The notes under the pieces: generated by a model
What the model was told of the DNA's origin: nothing
What the model saw: the letters and a program-made list of their open reading frames with translations, nothing else
Database searches by the model: none
Shown: in pieces, positions 36,455-45,159 of the stretch
Layout of the letters: every line of letters starts with the position of its first letter
How positions within the stretch are numbered: position 1 is the first letter of the stretch
Translations under genes and position numbers: made by a program
Source of the DNA: Prevotellaceae bacterium HUN156
GTDB taxonomy: Bacteria; Bacteroidota; Bacteroidia; Bacteroidales; Bacteroidaceae
Direction: 5' to 3'
DNA: 64,000 nt
Assembly: GCA_900119285.1 (NCBI GenBank)
Contig: FPIT01000009.1
Span: 124,001-188,000 of the forward strand

Positions 36455-36730
36455 TTATTTGTTAACAGCGTCAGCAAGCTCTGCACCAGCCTTGAACTTA
36501 GCAACCTTCTTAGCAGCGATCTTAATCTTCTGCTTAGTTGCAGGGTTGATACCCTCGCGAGCGGGCTTCTTAGTTACTGCGAAAGTACCGAAACCAACGA
36601 GCTGAACCTTGTCACCCTTAACGAGTGCCTTCTTGATAGCTGCTACTGTGGCGTCAAGAGCCTTCTTTGCGTCAACTTTTGTCAGACCAGCACCTGCTGC
36701 AATCTGATCGATCAATTCTGTTTTGTTCAT
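36455..36730 (-). CDS. HU-family DNA-binding protein
   Basis: A 91-residue histone-like protein that bends and compacts DNA. It has N-terminal helices MNKTELIDQIAAGAGLTKVDAKKAL, the HU strand region VQLVGFGTFAVTKKPAREG with the G-F-G-x-F motif, then the arm GINPATKQKIKIAAKK carrying the minor-groove-intercalating Pro. Codon use is strongly biased, as expected for high expression. The promoter on the minus strand is TATATTTG (about 36781-36788); the leader is about 40 nt. Confidence 0.95.
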   Translation of the reverse strand: MNKTELIDQIAAGAGLTKVDAKKALDATVAAIKKALVKGDKVQLVGFGTFAVTKKPAREGINPATKQKIKIAAKKVAKFKAGAELADAVNK

Positions 36731-36957
36731 AATTTTGTTTTTTTAAGTGAATGATAAATAGTTTAAGTCGATTTCTGAACGCAAATATAGGATAATCTTG
36801 CGAATAAACAAACAAAAAATCGAAAAAAATGAGTTTTTTATTGAAAAAAAGTGTGTATTGCCCTATTTTAGTACTAAAAACAAGATATTTTTCGTAATTT
36901 TGCCGCATAAACGCAAGCAAACTGCTTCGTACGTACTAAACTGAAAATTGAGACAAT

Positions 36958-37875
36958 ATGTACAATATGCCCGCTATGACCAAGAATCTGCTGGTCATCA
37001 ATGTTCTTGCCTTTCTAGCAACATGGGTGCTGGAGAATAGTGGTATTAACCTGACTGCATTGGGAGGATTACACTTCTTCTTAGCTTCAGATTTCCATTT
37101 CTACCAATTCTTTACCTACATGTTCCTGCATGCAGGTTTTACACATATATTATTTAATATGTTTGCCCTTTGGATGTTTGGTAGTGTTATCGAACGCGTA
37201 TGGGGACCGAAGAAATTCCTTTTTTATTACATCGTGTGTGGTATTGGTGCTGGTCTTGTACAAGAATTGGTGCAGTATGCTGATTATTATATGCAGGGAT
37301 TATCTGCTTATGAATATGTAAGTGTGGGAGATACTCGAATGTCTATGGCCGCTTATCTTAATCTGCGTACAACGATAGGTGCGTCAGGTGCCGTTTATGG
37401 TATTCTGTTGGCTTTTGGTATGATTTTCCCGAATGAGCGCTTGTTCATTATTCCATTCCCATTCCCTATCAAGGCAAAGTGGCTGATAGTAGGTTATATC
37501 GCTATTGAATTCTTCTCGGCAATGGGACAGAATGATGGTGTAGCTCATATGGCTCATCTTGGTGGTATGCTCTTTGGCTTCTTACTGATTCGTTACTGGC
37601 AGAAACATCCAGACTCTAGTCAACGCTATGGTCGCAGCTATGGAAAAGAGTTTTTTGACAACTTGATACGTAAGCATGAGCAGTATCAGCGCAATCGTCA
37701 TATGCATGCAGAGCATACAAAAACTCACCGTGAGACGGATGAGGAGTATAATATGAAGCAGCGTCAGAATCAGAAAGAGATTGACGCCATCCTTGATAAG
37801 ATACGTCGTAGTGGCTATGACAGCCTGACAAAAGAGGAAAAGCAGAAACTGTTTGAACAGAGACGTCAGTCGTGA
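36958..37875 (+). CDS. Rhomboid-family intramembrane serine protease
   Basis: The 305-residue protein has six membrane segments. The catalytic serine is in GASGAVYG (about 141-148), the catalytic histidine in HMAHLGGMLFG (about 199-209), and the L1-loop/TM2 block HILFNMFALWMFG contains the conserved H and N of the oxyanion region. A basic cytoplasmic C-terminal tail (about 220-305) is rich in Arg/Lys/Gln. It cleaves transmembrane substrates in the inner membrane. The -7 box TAATTTTG (about 36895-36902) precedes it. Its stop overlaps the next start, so it is coupled to the EEP hydrolase. Confidence 0.92.
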   Translation: MYNMPAMTKNLLVINVLAFLATWVLENSGINLTALGGLHFFLASDFHFYQFFTYMFLHAGFTHILFNMFALWMFGSVIERVWGPKKFLFYYIVCGIGAGLVQELVQYADYYMQGLSAYEYVSVGDTRMSMAAYLNLRTTIGASGAVYGILLAFGMIFPNERLFIIPFPFPIKAKWLIVGYIAIEFFSAMGQNDGVAHMAHLGGMLFGFLLIRYWQKHPDSSQRYGRSYGKEFFDNLIRKHEQYQRNRHMHAEHTKTHRETDEEYNMKQRQNQKEIDAILDKIRRSGYDSLTKEEKQKLFEQRRQS

Positions 37876-38975
37876 TTAGCAAACTTAAGAAGTTTACCGT
37901 TCAGATGATGACGGGAGCCAATGTCGCTACAGTCATCGTGATGTTATTGGTGGGGTATAGCGACCGCATCAATCCTTCTGACCATCCATTAATGTCTACC
38001 GTTGGAATGGCTTTCCCCATTCTCTTGGTTATCAATATGGCTTTCCTGCTCTTTTGGCTCATCTTTAAGTGGAGTAGAGCATGGGTGCCTGCTGTAGGTT
38101 TTGTCATTGCGTACGTACCTATCAGTATATATATGCCTATTAATGTGGTATTTTCGCCACCCGACGATGCCATTAAGCTCGTTTCGTATAATGTTTGTAG
38201 CTATAATGGAAATTTTAAATATCAACAGGGCTTTGAGAAGATTAGTGATTATCTTCATGAAGAACAGCCTGATATTGTGTGTCTGCAAGAAGATAATGAT
38301 GTATTGCGACGTAATGCCTTCTCTGAATATGAGAAGAAGGGATTTCCTTATAATGATACGATAGTCTTGTGTTGTGATGAATTGCGATATAATGGTTTGG
38401 GAATTCATACTCGTTATCCCATCATTCGTCGTGAACGCATCAATTATCCTACAGCCTCCAATAATGGTAGTGCTGCGTGGTGGCTTCAAGTTGGAAAGGA
38501 TACCTTGCTAGTAGTGAATAACCACTTTGAGAGTTGTCACTTGAATCAACAAGACCGACAGCAGTATCGACAACTATTGAAAGGCGAGATGGCCAGAGAC
38601 TCAGTGCGTGCCGAATCGCAACTGCTGATGGTGAAGTTGGCAGAGGCCAATGCAAAGCGTTCTAAGCAGATAGAGGCAGTATGTGATTTCGTAGATCAGT
38701 ATATTGGTCGTTATCCCATTATCGTTTGCGGTGATTTCAATGACAATCCGATTTCTTTTTCCCGTCATCGGATGGCCAAAAGTCTGACCGACTGTTTCAA
38801 AGAAACAGGAAGAGGCATAGGCTTGTCTTATAATCAGAAGGCTTTCTCTTTTCGCATCGATCATGTGTTCTGCTCCTCAAATATCACTCCCTATCAGTGT
38901 CATGTGGATACAAAAATGGATGCGAGTGACCACTATCCAATGGTTTGTTGGTTAAAATTTGATGTAAATCCATGA
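37872..38975 (+). CDS. Membrane-anchored endonuclease/exonuclease/phosphatase-family protein
   Basis: The 367-residue protein has two or three N-terminal membrane helices (about 10-95), then an EEP (DNase I-like) domain: LVSYNVCSYNG, DIVCLQE (metal-binding Glu), VVNNHFES, VCGDFNDNP and RIDHVF...SDHYP (catalytic Asp-His). The start is a GTG at 37872 overlapping the rhomboid stop codon. The domain sits on the periplasmic or cytoplasmic face depending on helix number. The substrate may be a nucleic acid, sphingomyelin-like lipid or phosphoester; it cannot be told from sequence. Confidence 0.88.
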   Translation: MISKLKKFTVQMMTGANVATVIVMLLVGYSDRINPSDHPLMSTVGMAFPILLVINMAFLLFWLIFKWSRAWVPAVGFVIAYVPISIYMPINVVFSPPDDAIKLVSYNVCSYNGNFKYQQGFEKISDYLHEEQPDIVCLQEDNDVLRRNAFSEYEKKGFPYNDTIVLCCDELRYNGLGIHTRYPIIRRERINYPTASNNGSAAWWLQVGKDTLLVVNNHFESCHLNQQDRQQYRQLLKGEMARDSVRAESQLLMVKLAEANAKRSKQIEAVCDFVDQYIGRYPIIVCGDFNDNPISFSRHRMAKSLTDCFKETGRGIGLSYNQKAFSFRIDHVFCSSNITPYQCHVDTKMDASDHYPMVCWLKFDVNP

Positions 38976-39080
38976 AAAATACGTGAATTTCTAAGATAAA
39001 TTTCCGTAAGTGGAGAAAAATATGTATATTTGCAAGCTAAAAAAAAGCAATCATAAAAATTCAATAACATAATTAACAAA

Positions 39081-42000
39081 ATGCAAAACAAAGGAATTGT
39101 AAAATTTATCGCAATCGTTCTGATTCTCGTTTGCAGCTTCTATCTTTCCTTTACGTTTGTGACTCGCCATTACGAGAGTAAGGCGGCTGCCATGAGCGAA
39201 GAGGCTGGACAGGAGTATCTCGACAGCATCATGAACGAAAAGGTGTACTGCGGAATCTACTCATTCAAGCAGTGCCGCGAGCTGGAGATGGGCCTTGGTC
39301 TTGACCTGAAAGGTGGTATGAACGTGATTCTTGAGGTTTCAGTACCCGATGTTATCGACGTGCTGGCTGACCACAAGACCGACGCTGCCTACAAGAAGTC
39401 TATGGAAGAGGCTAAGAAAGAAGAAGAGACAAGTCAGAGTGACTTCATCTCGCTGTTCATCAAGTACTGGAAGCAGAACTCTAACGGTCGCCCCTTGGCA
39501 GCTGTGTTCGCTACCCAGCAGATGAAGGGCAAGGTAAGCACCAACTCAAGCGACTCAGAAGTTGAGAGCGCTCTGCGTGCTGAAGTCCAGTCGGCTGTTG
39601 ACAACTCATTCAACGTTGTTCGTAACCGTATCGACAAGTTTGGTGTTGTTCAGCCGAATATCCAGAAGCTGGAAGGTCAGTCAGGTCGTATCATGGTTGA
39701 GATGCCTGGCGTTAAGGAGCCCGAGCGTGTTCGTAAGTTGCTGCAGGGTTCTGCTAACCTCGAGTTCTGGGAGACCTATAACACTCAGGAAATTGTTCCC
39801 TTACTGTCTCAGTTGAACCAAAAGTATGCTGCTGTTGCCGCTGGTGTTGCTGTAGAGAACGACACTACTGCTGTTGAGGCTGCTGCCGACACTACCGCTA
39901 CTGCTGCAACTGCTTCTGATTTGGCTGCTAAGTTGGCTAAGGGTAAGAAAGATGATAAGGCTGCCGATGCTAAGGCTATTGCTGAAGCTAAGAAGCAGAA
40001 CCCTCTGTTCAGCGTGTTCCAGCCCCTTCAGGGTCAGGGCCTGGCTGTAGTTGGTTATGCTAATGCTCGCGATACCGCAGAGGTTGACAAGATCATCTAC
40101 TCAGAAGTTGCCGCTCAGGTACTGCCTGCAGAGTGTAAGCTCCGCTGGGGTGCTAAGCCCGAGGACTTCGGTGGTCAGAACACCAAGGGTGATGTATTTG
40201 CTCTGTATGCACTGAAGATTACTGAGCCTAACGGCCGTGCTCCACTGGAGGGTGACGTTATCACCTCTTCTAAGGACGACTTCGACCAGATGGGCCACCC
40301 CTCTGTTTCTATGCAGATGAACTCTGACGGTGCTCGTCGCTGGAGCCAGATTACTAAGCAGAACATTGGTCGTGGCGTTGCCATCGTACTGGATGACGCT
40401 GTTTACTCTGCTCCTCGTATCCTGTCACAGATTGATGGTGGTAACTCTCAGATTACTGGTAACTTCACCATCGAAGATACAAAAGACTTGGCTAACACAC
40501 TGAACTCTGGTAAGATGCCTGCTCCTACTCGCATCGTACAGGAAGAGGTTGTTGGTCCTTCACTGGGTGCACAGTCTATCCAGCAGGGTATCATTTCATT
40601 CGTTGTAGCTTTCGTGCTGCTGATGGTTTACATGATTATGCTGTATGGATTCGTTCCTGGTATCCTCGCTGATATCGCTCTGCTGTTCAACCTGTTCTTC
40701 ACACTAGGTATCCTTACCTCGTTCCAGGCTGCTCTGACAATGCCTGGTATCGCTGGTATCGTACTGACTCTGGGTACCGCAGTGGATGCTAACGTGCTTA
40801 TCTATGAGCGTATCAAGGAAGAGCTGAAGCACGGTCTGAGCCTGAAGGAAGCTCTGCAGAAGGGTTACTCTAACGCTTTCTCAGCTATCTTCGACTCTAA
40901 CGTAACTTCACTGATTACTGGTTTCATCCTGTTGTTCTTCGGTACAGGTCCTGTTAAGGGCTTCGCTACCACTTGGATCATCGGTATCTTCTGCTCATTC
41001 TTCACCGCTGTATTCCTGACTCGTCTGGTTTACGAGAACCGTCTGAAGAAGGACAAGTGGTTGAACCTGACCTTCGTTACCGCTTACTCTAAGAACTTGA
41101 TGCAGAATGCTCACTACAACTTCATGGGCGCTTATAAGAAGAGCTTCGTAGTTTGGGGTGTGCTGGCTATCGCCTTCGTATGCTGCTTCTTCGTTCGTGG
41201 TTTGAGCCAGAGCATCGACTTCACTGGTGGTCGCAACTATGTTGTAACACTTGATAAGGAGACTCCCGTAGAGGAAGTTCGTCTGGCACTGACTGGTGCT
41301 TTCGTAAATACTATCGGTGAGAACGCTGGTAAGGAAGCTAACACAAGTGTTATCGCACTGGGTACCGATGGCAAGACCATCCGTGTATCTACCAACTGGG
41401 ATATCGAATCTAACAATCCTAACGTAGACGACGAGGCTGAGACTATCCTCTACAAGGCTCTGAAGAAGGGTGGCTTCGTAAGTCAGGAGAATGTAGAGGC
41501 ATTCAAGAATCCTGATGTTCGTCAGGGTGGTTCAATCATCAGCTCAGCAAAGGTTGGTCCTGCTGTTGCTAAGGATATCACCTACGGCGCTATCTACAGC
41601 GTGTTTATCGCTCTTGTAGCAATCTTCATTTACATCTTGATTCGTTTCCGCAACCTCGCTTACTCTGCAGGTGCTGTTATCGCACTGGCTTTGGATGCTC
41701 TGGTTGTAATCGGTATGTACTCAGCTCTGTGGGGTATCGTTCCAATGTCATTGGAAATCGATCAGGTATTCATCGGTGCTATCCTGACCGTGATTGGTTA
41801 CTCAATCAACGATAAGGTGGTAGTATTCGACCGTATCCGTGAGAACTTCCAGCTCTATGGCAAGCGTGACCGTCAGCAGTTGTTCAATGACTCACTGAAC
41901 CAGACATTGGCTCGTACCATCAATACCTCTGTAACAACATTGATTGTATTGCTGTGTATCTTCATCCTCGGTGGTGACTCAATCCGCAGCTTCTCATTCG

Positions 42001-42119
42001 CAATGATTCTCGGTGTTGTTGTTGGTACATTGTCTTCACTGTTCATCGCTGCTCCTACAGCATTCATCGTAATGGGTCGTACCATTCGTGAGACTGACAG
42101 TGATGTTGTCAACGCATAA
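39081..42119 (+). CDS. secDF: Fused protein translocase subunit SecDF
   Basis: Fused SecD-SecF of 1012 residues, using the proton motive force to aid Sec export. SecD part: N-terminal TM, LGLDLKGGMNVILEV (about 71-85), periplasmic P1 region with a low-complexity Ala/Thr/Lys insert (about 255-310), then six TMs including GTAVDANVLIYERIKEEL. SecF part from about 700: SIDFTGGRNYVV and YSINDKVVVFDRIREN. Fusion is normal in Bacteroidetes. The Ala/Thr/Asp-rich insert is longer than in many homologues. Promoter TATATTTG is about 39024-39031; a terminator follows at 42146. Confidence 0.96.
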   Translation: MQNKGIVKFIAIVLILVCSFYLSFTFVTRHYESKAAAMSEEAGQEYLDSIMNEKVYCGIYSFKQCRELEMGLGLDLKGGMNVILEVSVPDVIDVLADHKTDAAYKKSMEEAKKEEETSQSDFISLFIKYWKQNSNGRPLAAVFATQQMKGKVSTNSSDSEVESALRAEVQSAVDNSFNVVRNRIDKFGVVQPNIQKLEGQSGRIMVEMPGVKEPERVRKLLQGSANLEFWETYNTQEIVPLLSQLNQKYAAVAAGVAVENDTTAVEAAADTTATAATASDLAAKLAKGKKDDKAADAKAIAEAKKQNPLFSVFQPLQGQGLAVVGYANARDTAEVDKIIYSEVAAQVLPAECKLRWGAKPEDFGGQNTKGDVFALYALKITEPNGRAPLEGDVITSSKDDFDQMGHPSVSMQMNSDGARRWSQITKQNIGRGVAIVLDDAVYSAPRILSQIDGGNSQITGNFTIEDTKDLANTLNSGKMPAPTRIVQEEVVGPSLGAQSIQQGIISFVVAFVLLMVYMIMLYGFVPGILADIALLFNLFFTLGILTSFQAALTMPGIAGIVLTLGTAVDANVLIYERIKEELKHGLSLKEALQKGYSNAFSAIFDSNVTSLITGFILLFFGTGPVKGFATTWIIGIFCSFFTAVFLTRLVYENRLKKDKWLNLTFVTAYSKNLMQNAHYNFMGAYKKSFVVWGVLAIAFVCCFFVRGLSQSIDFTGGRNYVVTLDKETPVEEVRLALTGAFVNTIGENAGKEANTSVIALGTDGKTIRVSTNWDIESNNPNVDDEAETILYKALKKGGFVSQENVEAFKNPDVRQGGSIISSAKVGPAVAKDITYGAIYSVFIALVAIFIYILIRFRNLAYSAGAVIALALDALVVIGMYSALWGIVPMSLEIDQVFIGAILTVIGYSINDKVVVFDRIRENFQLYGKRDRQQLFNDSLNQTLARTINTSVTTLIVLLCIFILGGDSIRSFSFAMILGVVVGTLSSLFIAAPTAFIVMGRTIRETDSDVVNA

Positions 42120-42145
42120 GTAACTTTTCAATTACTTATATATAT

Positions 42146-42186
42146 AATAAGGTGTAGCCTTTCTGGGTTACACCTTATTTTTTATT
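42146..42186 (+). terminator. Terminator of secDF
   Basis: The stem AATAAGGTGTAgCC.../GGgTTACACCTTATT is followed by a T run. Confidence 0.85.
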
Positions 42187-42220
42187 TATAGTGTTGTTGC
42201 CGCTCTGTAGCCAATCCTCC

Positions 42221-42335
42221 GAAACTGCGGTTTCTTGGGAAGAAACCATCGGTTTCTACGCAGGAAACCGATGGTTTCCCGTAAGGAAACTACTGTTTTC
42301 TAATAACTAAAATATTGTTTTCCCTAAGCGAAAAC
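42221..42335. repeat. 22-bp-phased array of GAAAC...GTTTC palindromes
   Basis: There are four imperfect palindromes of the form GAAAC-N4/5-GTTTC, starting at 42221, 42242, 42264 and 42286, i.e. every 21-22 bp. A related GTTTTC...GAAAAC palindrome lies at about 42317-42335. The array is immediately upstream of the DUF4252/ECF operon promoter (TATCTTTG, 42350-42357). Spacers are only 6-9 bp, so it is not CRISPR; operator sites in phase with the helix are an attractive inference. Confidence 0.6.
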
Positions 42336-42349
42336 TGCAGAAAAATAAC

Positions 42350-42377
42350 TATCTTTGTAGCGAAAAAGTGTTTTTCG
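42350..42377 (+). promoter_or_regulatory. Promoter and 5' hairpin of the DUF4252/ECF operon
   Basis: A -7 box TATCTTTG (42350-42357) is followed at once by a perfect hairpin CGAAAAA-gtg-TTTTTCG (42361-42377) near the expected RNA 5' end. The leader to the first ATG (42472) is about 110 nt and contains a further GTCTC...GAGAC inverted repeat (42399-42434). Confidence 0.6.
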
Positions 42378-42471
42378 TTGTAACAAAACCAAAGAAAGTC
42401 TCGTTAGTACTGATAGAAGGGACATCGATGAGACCTTACAATAAGAATCTATAATTAAACTATTAACACTT

Positions 42472-42975
42472 ATGAAAAGAATTATTTTCTCATTAATCGT
42501 ACTGCTATCAGTAGCTGGTGCCAATGCCCAAAGTGCAAACTTTGAGGAGCTATCCAAGATTAAGGGCGTTGATTATACACATGTCGATAAGGACATGATT
42601 GAACGAACAGCCAAACAAGGAAAAGGCTTGGATGTTGCAGGGATAGTCAACCTTGGTGATGATGCTAAAGAGGAATTCCTTAATCAGTTTGATGACGTAA
42701 AAGTTTTCAAATGTGAGGATAAAGGCAGTATCAAGAAATTTAAGAAAACGGTACAAAAACTTCTGCAAGGTAAGGAGTGGGAACCGCTGATTGACACCAA
42801 AGGTCCTGATGGTGAAATCTTAAAGATCTATCTCTCCAAAAAAGGTGAGCGTTCCACCAACGTCGTACTGGCCGTTGAAGACGAAGAGGCCAATCTGGTA
42901 GTTATTAACGGAACATTCGACATGGCTAAACAGCTACAGGGTGGCATGAAGTTTAATGTCGAAACAAATTACTAA
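42472..42975 (+). CDS. DUF4252-type exported protein (first of three)
   Basis: The 167-residue product has a signal peptide (MKRIIFSLIVLLSVAGANAQ) and a compact alpha/beta body with the DUF4252 pattern: VDYTHVDKDMIERTAK, then LDDVKVFKCEDKGSIKKFKKTVQKLL, a strand pair, and the closing ...LVVINGTFDMAKQLQ. It is the first gene of a five-gene operon with an ECF sigma factor. In Bacteroidales, DUF4252 proteins recur next to ECF sigma genes; they may be the sensed or regulated envelope components. Biochemical function unknown. Confidence 0.75.
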   Translation: MKRIIFSLIVLLSVAGANAQSANFEELSKIKGVDYTHVDKDMIERTAKQGKGLDVAGIVNLGDDAKEEFLNQFDDVKVFKCEDKGSIKKFKKTVQKLLQGKEWEPLIDTKGPDGEILKIYLSKKGERSTNVVLAVEDEEANLVVINGTFDMAKQLQGGMKFNVETNY

Positions 42976-42992
42976 TCAAGAAGCATAGAGAG

Positions 42993-43748
42993 ATGAAACA
43001 AATATTATTATCATTGGTATTGCTGTTCTGCGTTGGCAGTGCATTCGGACAGACGCCTTCTAAGCTGATAAAGAAGTATAAGGCTATCAGCGGCATGCAG
43101 TATCAGAACATTACCGACAGCATCAAGAATCTGAAGGAAGCCGACGACCCCCAGCGGTATAAAATCACTCGCGGTGTTACCAAGATAGAATTCGTCTTCG
43201 GTGTGCTTTCTGAAGACGAGCAGGAGGAGCTGCAGCAAGACATGGACGGCTTGAAGGGTTTCAAACGTGTGTTCTACGAGAAGCATAACAGCAATGAGGG
43301 TCCTCTCAGCATGTTCAAAGGAACATTCAAGATATTCAAACAGACGCAGTACTATGCCATAGAGGATGGTGACCATCTGAAGGAAATGGTAGCACGTATT
43401 GACCTCGATGTTGATGCAGGGCAGATGGTATTGCTGGTGCATATCAAGGGTAAGATCAAGCAGGAGGATGTCGCTGATATGATTCAGATGGAAGAAAGCT
43501 CTGACGTGAACGTGAAGGAAGAAGAAAGGAATGAAAATATCCTTATCGTAATTAATGGTCAGGAATATCCCAGTCTGAACTCTGCCCATGAGGCTGCTGA
43601 ATGGATGAATGCCAAGGGTATCTCCATTAACCACACGAATATGATTATCGGAGCAGAGGAAGTAAAGAAGAAGTATCCACACTCCGACAAGAAGGTGGCT
43701 ATAGAGTACTCACGCACAGACGCTCAGGAGGACAAGAAGCAGAAGTAA
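42993..43748 (+). CDS. DUF4252-like exported protein with extra C-terminal module
   Basis: The 251-residue product has a signal peptide (MKQILLSLVLLFCVGSAFGQ) and a DUF4252-like body (about 25-165: GMQYQNITDSIKNL... MVLLVHIKGKIKQEDVADMI). About 80 residues absent from its neighbours follow: ILIVINGQEYPSLNSAHEA and IGAEEVKKKYPHSDKKVAIEYS, which resemble the I-V-I-D-G ... K-Y-G-x-K-x-x-x-G-V-I motif of TonB-plug-like modules. It lies 17 bp after the first DUF4252 gene and 3 bp before the sigma factor. The plug-like reading is an inference. Confidence 0.65.
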   Translation: MKQILLSLVLLFCVGSAFGQTPSKLIKKYKAISGMQYQNITDSIKNLKEADDPQRYKITRGVTKIEFVFGVLSEDEQEELQQDMDGLKGFKRVFYEKHNSNEGPLSMFKGTFKIFKQTQYYAIEDGDHLKEMVARIDLDVDAGQMVLLVHIKGKIKQEDVADMIQMEESSDVNVKEEERNENILIVINGQEYPSLNSAHEAAEWMNAKGISINHTNMIIGAEEVKKKYPHSDKKVAIEYSRTDAQEDKKQK

Positions 43749-43751
43749 AGC

Positions 43752-44264
43752 ATGACAGCTCAGGAGTTCAAGCAACGGTATATGCCTCATTATAGGCTAC
43801 TCTATCGAGTGGCTTATCATCTGACGGCGAATGCGCAGGATGCAGAAGACCTGCTTCAGGATATGTATCTGAAGCTATGGCAGAAGCGCGACAGTCTGAC
43901 AGATGAAGCGACGAAGGAGAACTACCTCGTCGCCATGATGCGAAACCTGTTTCTTGACCAGCGCAGAATCAAACGTCTCGATACTACAACGGAACTGAAA
44001 GAAGAAAGTTCGCCACCCGATGAAAGGAGTCTCGACCATCAGATTGACTCTAAAGACGAAGTGCAACGGATGGAAGGACTCATCAGTGAACTGCCTGACA
44101 GGGATGCAAAGATTATCCAAATGCACCTGATGGAAAACCGTTCCTACGAGGAGATAGAGCAAGATACAGGACTCTCTCAAGGTAATATCCGCATTATTGT
44201 GATGCGAACGAAAAAGAAGTTGAAACAACAATTCCAAAATATCACTAAGACATGGACGAATTAG
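43752..44264 (+). CDS. ECF-type RNA polymerase sigma factor
   Basis: 170 residues. Region 2 (about 10-75) contains YRVAYHLTANAQDAEDLLQDMYLKLW; region 4 (about 110-160) contains ISELPDRDAKIIQMHLMENRSYEEIEQDTGLSQGNIRIIVMRTKKKL, a complete HTH for the -35 element. No region 1.1 or 3 is present, as in extracytoplasmic-function sigmas. It is embedded between two DUF4252-type genes and overlaps the downstream anti-sigma candidate by 13 bp, the usual sign of coupled sigma/anti-sigma expression. Confidence 0.92.
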   Translation: MTAQEFKQRYMPHYRLLYRVAYHLTANAQDAEDLLQDMYLKLWQKRDSLTDEATKENYLVAMMRNLFLDQRRIKRLDTTTELKEESSPPDERSLDHQIDSKDEVQRMEGLISELPDRDAKIIQMHLMENRSYEEIEQDTGLSQGNIRIIVMRTKKKLKQQFQNITKTWTN

Positions 44265-44665
44265 ATTACAAAGCGTTAGAACAAATTCCTATTCCTGAAG
44301 GACTGGAAGAGCGACTCTCTACCAAGATTGACCAGTGGGAGCAGGAAGAACAGAAGGCACAACGCCGCCGCCTCTTTCCTAAAGCCTTGCGCTATATTGC
44401 TGCTGCAGCCAGCGTCGCCCTCGTCATTGGTGTGGGATATAATCTGGTGAGTCAGGAGAGAAATAGGATTCTTGCGGAACAGGATACCTATCAAGATCCT
44501 GTAAAAGCACAACAAGAGGCAGAACGCGCGCTCATGTTGTTAGCAGTAAACCTGAATAAAGGTATGGGACATTTGGAAAAAGCGAAAGCCCTGAGCGATA
44601 AGACTGAAAAGAATTTGTACGAACAATTAAACGTATTGAAATCATATGAAACAGACAATCATTAA
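44252..44665 (+). CDS. Putative membrane anti-sigma factor
   Basis: The 137-residue product has a cytoplasmic N-terminus (about 1-45, with the helical segment LEERLSTKIDQWEQEE that could bind sigma), one membrane helix (about 47-66: ALRYIAAAASVALVIGVGYNLV) and a periplasmic helical tail (67-137). It lacks the HxxxCxxC zinc motif of ZAS-type anti-sigma factors. It overlaps both the sigma gene (13 bp) and the next DUF4252 gene (20 bp). The role is inferred from topology and position. Confidence 0.65.
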   Translation: MDELDYKALEQIPIPEGLEERLSTKIDQWEQEEQKAQRRRLFPKALRYIAAAASVALVIGVGYNLVSQERNRILAEQDTYQDPVKAQQEAERALMLLAVNLNKGMGHLEKAKALSDKTEKNLYEQLNVLKSYETDNH

Positions 44666-45113
44666 GGCATTCCTTTGCTTGGTGGTGGCTCTGAGCGGCC
44701 TTACTGCCAATGCACAGGTCAAGGCATTCGAGAAATATGCCGACATGAAAGATGTCAGTTATGTGTATATCTCTAAATTCATGCTTGGCATGGTGGGTAA
44801 ACAGGCTACTCCACAGGTTCCTGGAGTTAATGTAAAAAACTTGGCTAATAAGCTGACTGGTATTCAGATTATCCATGCGGATAGCAAATCGGCTCAAACA
44901 AAACTGAAGAATGATGTCAAGGCTTTGATGGCAAAGGATAAGTATGAGCTGATGATGCAGATGAATGAAGAGGATAATAAGGTGAACATCTATCACAATA
45001 TCCATAAACAACAGTCTGTAGTTTCGATGCTGGTAGATGGCAAAGACGGTGTTACAGTTATGGTGTTCTCTGGAAAGTTTACCATAGATGATGTGATGAA
45101 GATGACGCAATAA
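44646..45113 (+). CDS. DUF4252-type exported protein (third of three)
   Basis: The 155-residue product has a signal peptide (MKQTIIKAFLCLVVALSGLTANAQ) and the DUF4252 body: FEKYADMKDVSYVYISKFML, then a helix-strand region with LKNDVKALMAKDKYELMMQM, ending VMVFSGKFTIDDVMKM. Its start lies within the preceding anti-sigma candidate. It is the last gene of the operon, closed by the terminator at 45118. The family's role is unknown; all three members carry Sec signals, so the products are periplasmic or outer-membrane associated. Confidence 0.78.
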   Translation: MKQTIIKAFLCLVVALSGLTANAQVKAFEKYADMKDVSYVYISKFMLGMVGKQATPQVPGVNVKNLANKLTGIQIIHADSKSAQTKLKNDVKALMAKDKYELMMQMNEEDNKVNIYHNIHKQQSVVSMLVDGKDGVTVMVFSGKFTIDDVMKMTQ

Positions 45114-45117
45114 AGAT

Positions 45118-45154
45118 TCAGCCCGCCTCCAAAAGGAAGCGGGCTGAGTTTTGT
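45118..45154 (+). terminator. Terminator of the DUF4252/ECF operon
   Basis: The stem AGCCCGC(ctcc)/(ggaa)GCGGGCT ends in TGAGTTTTGTTTT, 7 bp past the stop codon. Confidence 0.85.
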
Positions 45155-45159
45155 TTTAT

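Noticed and set aside
42221..42300. Evenly spaced repeats suggesting a CRISPR array
   Set aside because: The spacers are only 6-9 bp, units are imperfect palindromes of about 15 bp, and no cas genes are present.
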